A stretch of 7,168 nucleotides of DNA, taken from NCBI GenBank assembly GCA_903870305.1, contig CAIQCM010000115.1, positions 1 through 7,168 of the forward strand, in the 5' to 3' direction. Positions 3,804 through 7,168 of the stretch are shown piece by piece. The notes under the pieces are model-generated. The model was not told where the DNA came from. It did not search any database and saw only the letters and a program-made list of their open reading frames with translations. Origin of the DNA: an uncultured bacterium (GTDB lineage: Bacteria > Patescibacteriota > Patescibacteriia > CAIQCM01). Each line of letters opens with the position of its first letter. Position 1 is the first letter of the stretch. A program made the position numbers and the translations under genes.

Positions 3804-5759
3804 ATGGTATCAAACAGAACAAAAGTCGTTTTATTAGCACTCTCGGTGTTTTCCTTAGCTATCTTTGGCTTGCGCTACGCTTTTGCGGCGCCGGTACCCG
3901 GTGATCTGGTCAAAGCAAGCGGCCCGAGCGTTTATTATATCGGTGCCGATGGAAAACGATACGTGTTTCCCAACGACAAGGTTTACTTTAGCTGGTATGC
4001 GGATTTTTCAACCGTTAAAACCGTCACCGATACCGAGTTGGCCGGGTATTTGATCGGCGGGAATGTAACTTACAAACCCGGCACTCGCCTGGTTAAGATT
4101 CAATCCGACCCAAAGGTCTATGCCGTTTCCGCCAATGGCGTTTTGCGGTGGGTTCCCGACGAGAACACGGCAAGCACAATATACGGCGCCAATTGGAACC
4201 GTATGATCGACGACATCCCCGACAGCTTCTTTGTAAATTATAAGATGGGCACCGATATCGGTCCGACGCAAAGATACGACCGCACTCAGGAACTCGCCAA
4301 TGCGACAAATATAGGAACCGATAAACACCTGTTGTCCGGGGTTGGCAGCCAGCAGAATATAAATTCTGGGAACAATAATAATTTTAATGTTCCGGCTTTC
4401 ATACCACCGGTTTCTTCAGGCGGCGGGGGCGGCGGAGGATCCAGCCCGAATATAAATACGAATTCCAATACAAATTTGAACACGAATTCGAATTTTAATG
4501 CTAATAGCAACACGAATACGAATGCGAATTCGAACTCGAACAGCAACTCCAACACGAACACAAATACGAATAGCAATTCTAATTCAAACACCAACACCAA
4601 CGCCAACACTAATACTAATACGAACTCCAACTCGAATAGCAATTCCAATAGCAACTTGAATACGAACACTAATACGAATACCAATCAAAATTCTAATTCA
4701 AACACCAACACCAATACGAATACTAATTCGAACCAAAATACTAATACCAATACCGGCACGAATTCCGATACCGTTCAGTTGATAAGCAGAGATATAAAGG
4801 ATACCTCCGGAAAGACCGTTGTCGCGCGCGGTGCGGAGATGGTCGTAGCCGATACGTATGACTCCGACTGGATTGACGCAGCGGCGAATGACGGCGCTAA
4901 CGCTGTTCGGCTTCTGCTCACGCTCGACGCCGCCAACAATATGACCCCGGCCACTTTCGACACCCTCGTAGGACGCGCGGTTTCGCATAACATGATCATC
5001 TGGATATCCCTTTACACCTGGGATGGAACCCATAACAACGTCATCGGCTCGGCGCTTGGGGGCGGAAATTTTTATTCGCTCACGGCTCCCGACGGAACAG
5101 GCACCTGCTCATCGGCCACTCCGGCGCCGTGTTACTTGGCGGTGTGGTCGCGTCCATGGTTAAAGAACCTAATTGCCAAGTATAAGGGCAATATCATCAT
5201 CGATGGCATGCAAGAGTATATAGGCACCGCCGATCCCGATACCGAAGCCGGACGAACCGAATGGGCAACCGTGGCCAAGGCCAATATTCAGTGGTTCCGC
5301 AATGCCGGTTACATCGAACCGCTGGAGATTATGAGCAGCTATCAAGGCCGCGACCTCGACGCCATTGTCGAGAAGGGATCCTCGATCCGTGCGGTGGACA
5401 CCGTTCAAGTCAACGGATATCCTCAGACCATGTTTGGCTGGCAGGCCTATTGGGCGGATTCTTGGTACAAGGGCTGGCAGGGCAACCTGCTCTTAGGCGG
5501 CAGCAACACCATCACCGGTGCTCAGGCTATCCATCAGTTCGTGGCCAACCAGACGTTCCCCATTGAGGTCGGCGTTGACAACTATGGGGGCGACACGGCT
5601 CTCGAGTACCAGGCAGAGATAGACCAGGCGGCCGCGGACGATGTCAGCTGGTTGTGGTGGTCGTGGGGCGACGCGGGTGTGGAGTGCCCTGTCGATGGCG
5701 CGGTCTGCAAGGCATACGTCACGGGCTCGCAATCGGGTTTCGCCGGAGCGGTCCGCTAG
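3804..5759 (+). CDS. Secreted surface protein: Parcubacteria-type N-terminal module, Asn/Thr/Ser linker, GH5-like glycosidase domain
   Basis: This 651-residue protein has a signal peptide in residues 1-28, with likely cleavage at AFA/AP. Residues about 32-150 are a module (GDLVKASGPSVYYIGADG...WVPDENTASTIYGANWNRMIDDIPDSFFVNY) common at the N-terminus of Parcubacteria surface proteins and possibly cell-wall attaching. After seven Gly (206-212), residues 216-321 are almost only Asn, Thr and Ser. Residues 322-651 resemble a clan GH-A (GH5-like) TIM barrel. Its landmarks are the opening IKDTSGKTVVARGAEM, GANAVRLLL with Arg369, strand 4 IIIDGMQEYIG with Glu471 as candidate acid/base, IEVGVDNYGG with Glu588 as candidate nucleophile, and WLWWSWGD (616-623). 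The residue before Glu471 is Gln, whereas GH-A enzymes usually have Asn. I infer hydrolysis of a beta-linked glucan or mannan outside the cell; the substrate is unknown. No Shine-Dalgarno sequence is seen within 15 nt of the ATG. Confidence 0.88.
   Translation: MVSNRTKVVLLALSVFSLAIFGLRYAFAAPVPGDLVKASGPSVYYIGADGKRYVFPNDKVYFSWYADFSTVKTVTDTELAGYLIGGNVTYKPGTRLVKIQSDPKVYAVSANGVLRWVPDENTASTIYGANWNRMIDDIPDSFFVNYKMGTDIGPTQRYDRTQELANATNIGTDKHLLSGVGSQQNINSGNNNNFNVPAFIPPVSSGGGGGGGSSPNINTNSNTNLNTNSNFNANSNTNTNANSNSNSNSNTNTNTNSNSNSNTNTNANTNTNTNSNSNSNSNSNLNTNTNTNTNQNSNSNTNTNTNTNSNQNTNTNTGTNSDTVQLISRDIKDTSGKTVVARGAEMVVADTYDSDWIDAAANDGANAVRLLLTLDAANNMTPATFDTLVGRAVSHNMIIWISLYTWDGTHNNVIGSALGGGNFYSLTAPDGTGTCSSATPAPCYLAVWSRPWLKNLIAKYKGNIIIDGMQEYIGTADPDTEAGRTEWATVAKANIQWFRNAGYIEPLEIMSSYQGRDLDAIVEKGSSIRAVDTVQVNGYPQTMFGWQAYWADSWYKGWQGNLLLGGSNTITGAQAIHQFVANQTFPIEVGVDNYGGDTALEYQAEIDQAAADDVSWLWWSWGDAGVECPVDGAVCKAYVTGSQSGFAGAVR
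4449..4766 (+). repeat. Low-complexity Asn/Thr/Ser-coding repeat (linker)
   Basis: These 106 codons alternate AAT/AAC with Thr and Ser codons. Synonymous codons vary freely, so the periodicity is much clearer in protein than in DNA. One exact 26-nt block is present twice in the same frame, at 4575-4600 and 4689-4714, exactly 38 codons apart. The linker joins the anchor-like module to the catalytic domain. Confidence 0.9.
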
Positions 5760-5804
5760 GTCGTTCGGCAAGATAACTCCGCCGTCGAAGGGTGACATTA
5801 TTTT

Positions 5805-7058
5805 ATGGAAACCATCGCCGACCTGCATATCCATTCGAAATATTCTCGCGCCTGCTCGCCGCTTTTAACACCGGCCAATTTGGCGTTGTGGGCCGACAAA
5901 AAGGGGATCCATGTGCTTGGCACCGGCGACTTCACGCATCCGGCGTGGCTGGCGATGCTTAAATCGGAACTGGTCGAAGACCGGCCGGGACTTTTCAAAT
6001 TAAAGAATGGAAATTATAAAGCGCGCTTCATGCTGACGACGGAAATTTCTTGCATCTACAAGCGCGGCGGTAAAACGCGACGTGTCCATAACTGTTTGCT
6101 GGCGCCGTCGTTTGAAGCGGTCGATACTATCATCTCGCAACTCACAACTCGCAACTGCAATTTAAAAGCCGACGGACGGCCGATCGTCGGGCTGGATTCG
6201 GAAGAACTTTTAAAGATCGTTTTGGACGCCTCGCCGGACTGCATGCTCATTCCGGCGCACGCCTGGACGCCGTGGTTTGCCATTTTCGGCTCGATGTCCG
6301 GCTTTGATTCGCTTGAAGAATGTTTCGGCGAGAACGCAAAACATATTCATGCGATTGAAACCGGTTTGTCATCGGACCCGCCGATGAATTGGCGATTATC
6401 GTCGCTCGACAAGGTTTTATTGGTCTCGAATTCTGACGCGCATTCGCTGGGAAATTTAGGACGCGAGGCAAATGTTTTCGATATCGCGCCCGATAAATTG
6501 TCGTATGATGAAATCGTTAGAATTTTGCGCGAGAAAGATCGCTCGAAGTTCCTTTACACGATCGAGTTTTATCCCGAAGAGGGGATGTACCATTTTGACG
6601 GCCATCGCGCTTGTAAAAAACGAATGCATCCCGACGAGACCGCAAAAAATAACGGACTCTGTCCGGTTTGCAAAAAGCCGGTGACGGTCGGCGTCTATTC
6701 GCGCGTTGCCAAACTTGCCGATCGCCCCGAAGGCACGCGTCCGCCGCAAGCGGTGCCCTTTAAGAGTATTGTGCCGCTTGACGAGATCATCGCCGAAGCG
6801 CTCGACCGGGGCGCCGGGACAAAGGGCGTGCAAACGGTTTATGAGCAGATGGTCGCGCATCTTCCCGAATTTCAAATTTTATTGAACGCGCCATACGATG
6901 AACTGGCGTCATTTGCTCCGCCTGATGTTGTTGAAGCGATCCGCCGCGTGCGCGAAGGCCGCCTCTCGGTCGAACCGGGTTATGACGGCGAGTACGGCAC
7001 GGTGAAAATATTTTCCGATAAAGAAAGGAAGAAGATGGAGCAAGGAAAACTCGTTTGA
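5805..7058 (+). CDS. Endonuclease Q family protein (PHP-domain DNA repair nuclease)
   Basis: EndoQ enzymes cut DNA 5' of deaminated bases (uracil, hypoxanthine, xanthine) and abasic sites. The 417 residues are close to the length of characterised archaeal EndoQ. The PHP metal-site motifs appear in order: DLHIH (His8, His10), GTGDFTHP (Asp42, His45), TTEIS (Glu80), VHN (His95), PAHAWTPWF (His152), IETGLSSDPP (Glu185) and SNSDAHS (Asp211, His213). A zinc-binding segment follows: GHRAC (His267, Cys270) and CPVCKKP (Cys286, Cys289). Next come LADRPEG and a C-terminal segment PFKSIVPLDEIIAEAL...GTKGVQTVYEQMV that fits the family. The product is cytosolic. The ATG lies 45 nt after the glycosidase stop with a weak AAGG at 5788-5791, so co-transcription is possible without a functional link. 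A seven-base tandem repeat lies inside codons 110-119. Misannotation as a generic PHP phosphoesterase or helicase-associated protein is common for this family. Confidence 0.9.
   Translation: METIADLHIHSKYSRACSPLLTPANLALWADKKGIHVLGTGDFTHPAWLAMLKSELVEDRPGLFKLKNGNYKARFMLTTEISCIYKRGGKTRRVHNCLLAPSFEAVDTIISQLTTRNCNLKADGRPIVGLDSEELLKIVLDASPDCMLIPAHAWTPWFAIFGSMSGFDSLEECFGENAKHIHAIETGLSSDPPMNWRLSSLDKVLLVSNSDAHSLGNLGREANVFDIAPDKLSYDEIVRILREKDRSKFLYTIEFYPEEGMYHFDGHRACKKRMHPDETAKNNGLCPVCKKPVTVGVYSRVAKLADRPEGTRPPQAVPFKSIVPLDEIIAEALDRGAGTKGVQTVYEQMVAHLPEFQILLNAPYDELASFAPPDVVEAIRRVREGRLSVEPGYDGEYGTVKIFSDKERKKMEQGKLV
6134..6160 (+). repeat. Heptanucleotide tandem repeat inside the EndoQ gene
   Basis: The units are CTCGCAA (6134-6140), CTCACAA (6141-6147), CTCGCAA (6148-6154) and a shortened CTGCAA (6155-6160). 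They encode the stretch around SQLTTRNCN (residues 111-119), just before the conserved-looking KADGRPIVGLD. Seven is not a multiple of three, so gain or loss of one unit would shift the frame. Confidence 0.75.
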
Positions 7059-7094
7059 ATATCTGGTGTCGATCGTTCTCCAGACAAAGCAATC

Positions 7095-7168
7095 ATGAAA
7101 GGACTGCAAGCCTTGATTCCGGCTGGTGGAATGGCTGGACCCGCAGGAGCTGCCGCCGAGATGGGAGC
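7095..7168 (+). CDS. Possible start of a further gene, truncated by the window end
   Basis: From the ATG at 7095 the frame stays open for 24 codons to the window edge, reading MKGLQALIPAGGMAGPAGAA and onward. It begins 36 nt after the EndoQ stop on the same strand. No convincing Shine-Dalgarno sequence precedes it. The translated start is Ala/Gly-rich and matches no family I can name, so this is a tentative call based on position and openness of the frame only. Confidence 0.3.
   Translation, partial: MKGLQALIPAGGMAGPAGAAAEMG

Noticed and set aside
4286..4684. Minus-strand frame of 132 codons rich in Val, Phe and Leu
   Set aside because: It is the antisense of the Asn/Thr/Ser repeat (AAT and AAC read back as ATT and GTT), so the membrane-like look is an artefact of composition.
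1..7168. Defence system, prophage, insertion sequence, CRISPR array or toxin-antitoxin pair
   Set aside because: I found no transposase, integrase, Cas, phage structural or toxin motif and no regularly spaced direct repeats. The repeats present are hairpins, a linker and one short tandem array.

Overview
The window looks like a stretch of chromosome from an uncultured bacterium of the Candidate Phyla Radiation (Patescibacteria, Parcubacteria-like). Three things suggest this. The 651-aa protein carries an N-terminal module of the VYYIGADGKRYVFPN type, which I know as characteristic of these genomes. It also has a long Asn/Thr/Ser-only linker, another common feature of that group. The gene set is small, co-directional and mostly secreted. 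TGA is used as a normal stop, so the code is standard rather than the TGA=Gly code of Gracilibacteria. The lineage is an inference; no marker gene is present.

Layout, all on the + strand. (1) Positions 3-886: the 3' end of a beta-rich gene, split by a probable one-base frameshift near 534-537. (2) 887-1061: a hairpin terminator and a long inverted repeat. (3) 1062-2498: a lipoprotein with a Thr-rich tether and a predicted beta-propeller. (4) 2499-2713: a second copy of the same 3'-flank/terminator cassette, then a hairpin with a CACGGTCGTG core. (5) 2714-3073: a small cytosolic protein of unknown function. (6) 3161-3607: a small lipoprotein with an Ig-like domain. (7) 3608-3803: a strong intrinsic terminator, a 36-nt near-perfect palindrome with the same CACGGTCGTG core, and the leader of the next gene. 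(8) 3804-5759: a secreted surface protein with a clan GH-A (GH5-like) glycosidase domain. (9) 5805-7058: an endonuclease Q-type PHP-domain DNA repair enzyme. (10) From about 7095: possibly the start of another gene cut by the window edge.

The left 5.7 kb reads as an envelope cluster: two lipoproteins with Ser/Thr tethers, a beta-rich protein and an anchored glycosidase. Most genes have their own terminator or leader, so they look like separate transcription units, not one operon. The EndoQ gene follows the glycosidase by 45 nt and may be co-transcribed with it, although its job is intracellular repair of deaminated DNA.

I see no CRISPR array, transposase, rRNA/tRNA or recognisable defence system. 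The most unusual signals are non-coding: two copies of a conserved 3'-flank cassette behind unrelated genes, and two hairpins that share a core and keep arm complementarity although the outer arm sequences differ. Within genes, the notable points are the frameshift, a heptanucleotide tandem repeat in the EndoQ gene, and the glycosidase's Gln where clan GH-A normally has Asn.
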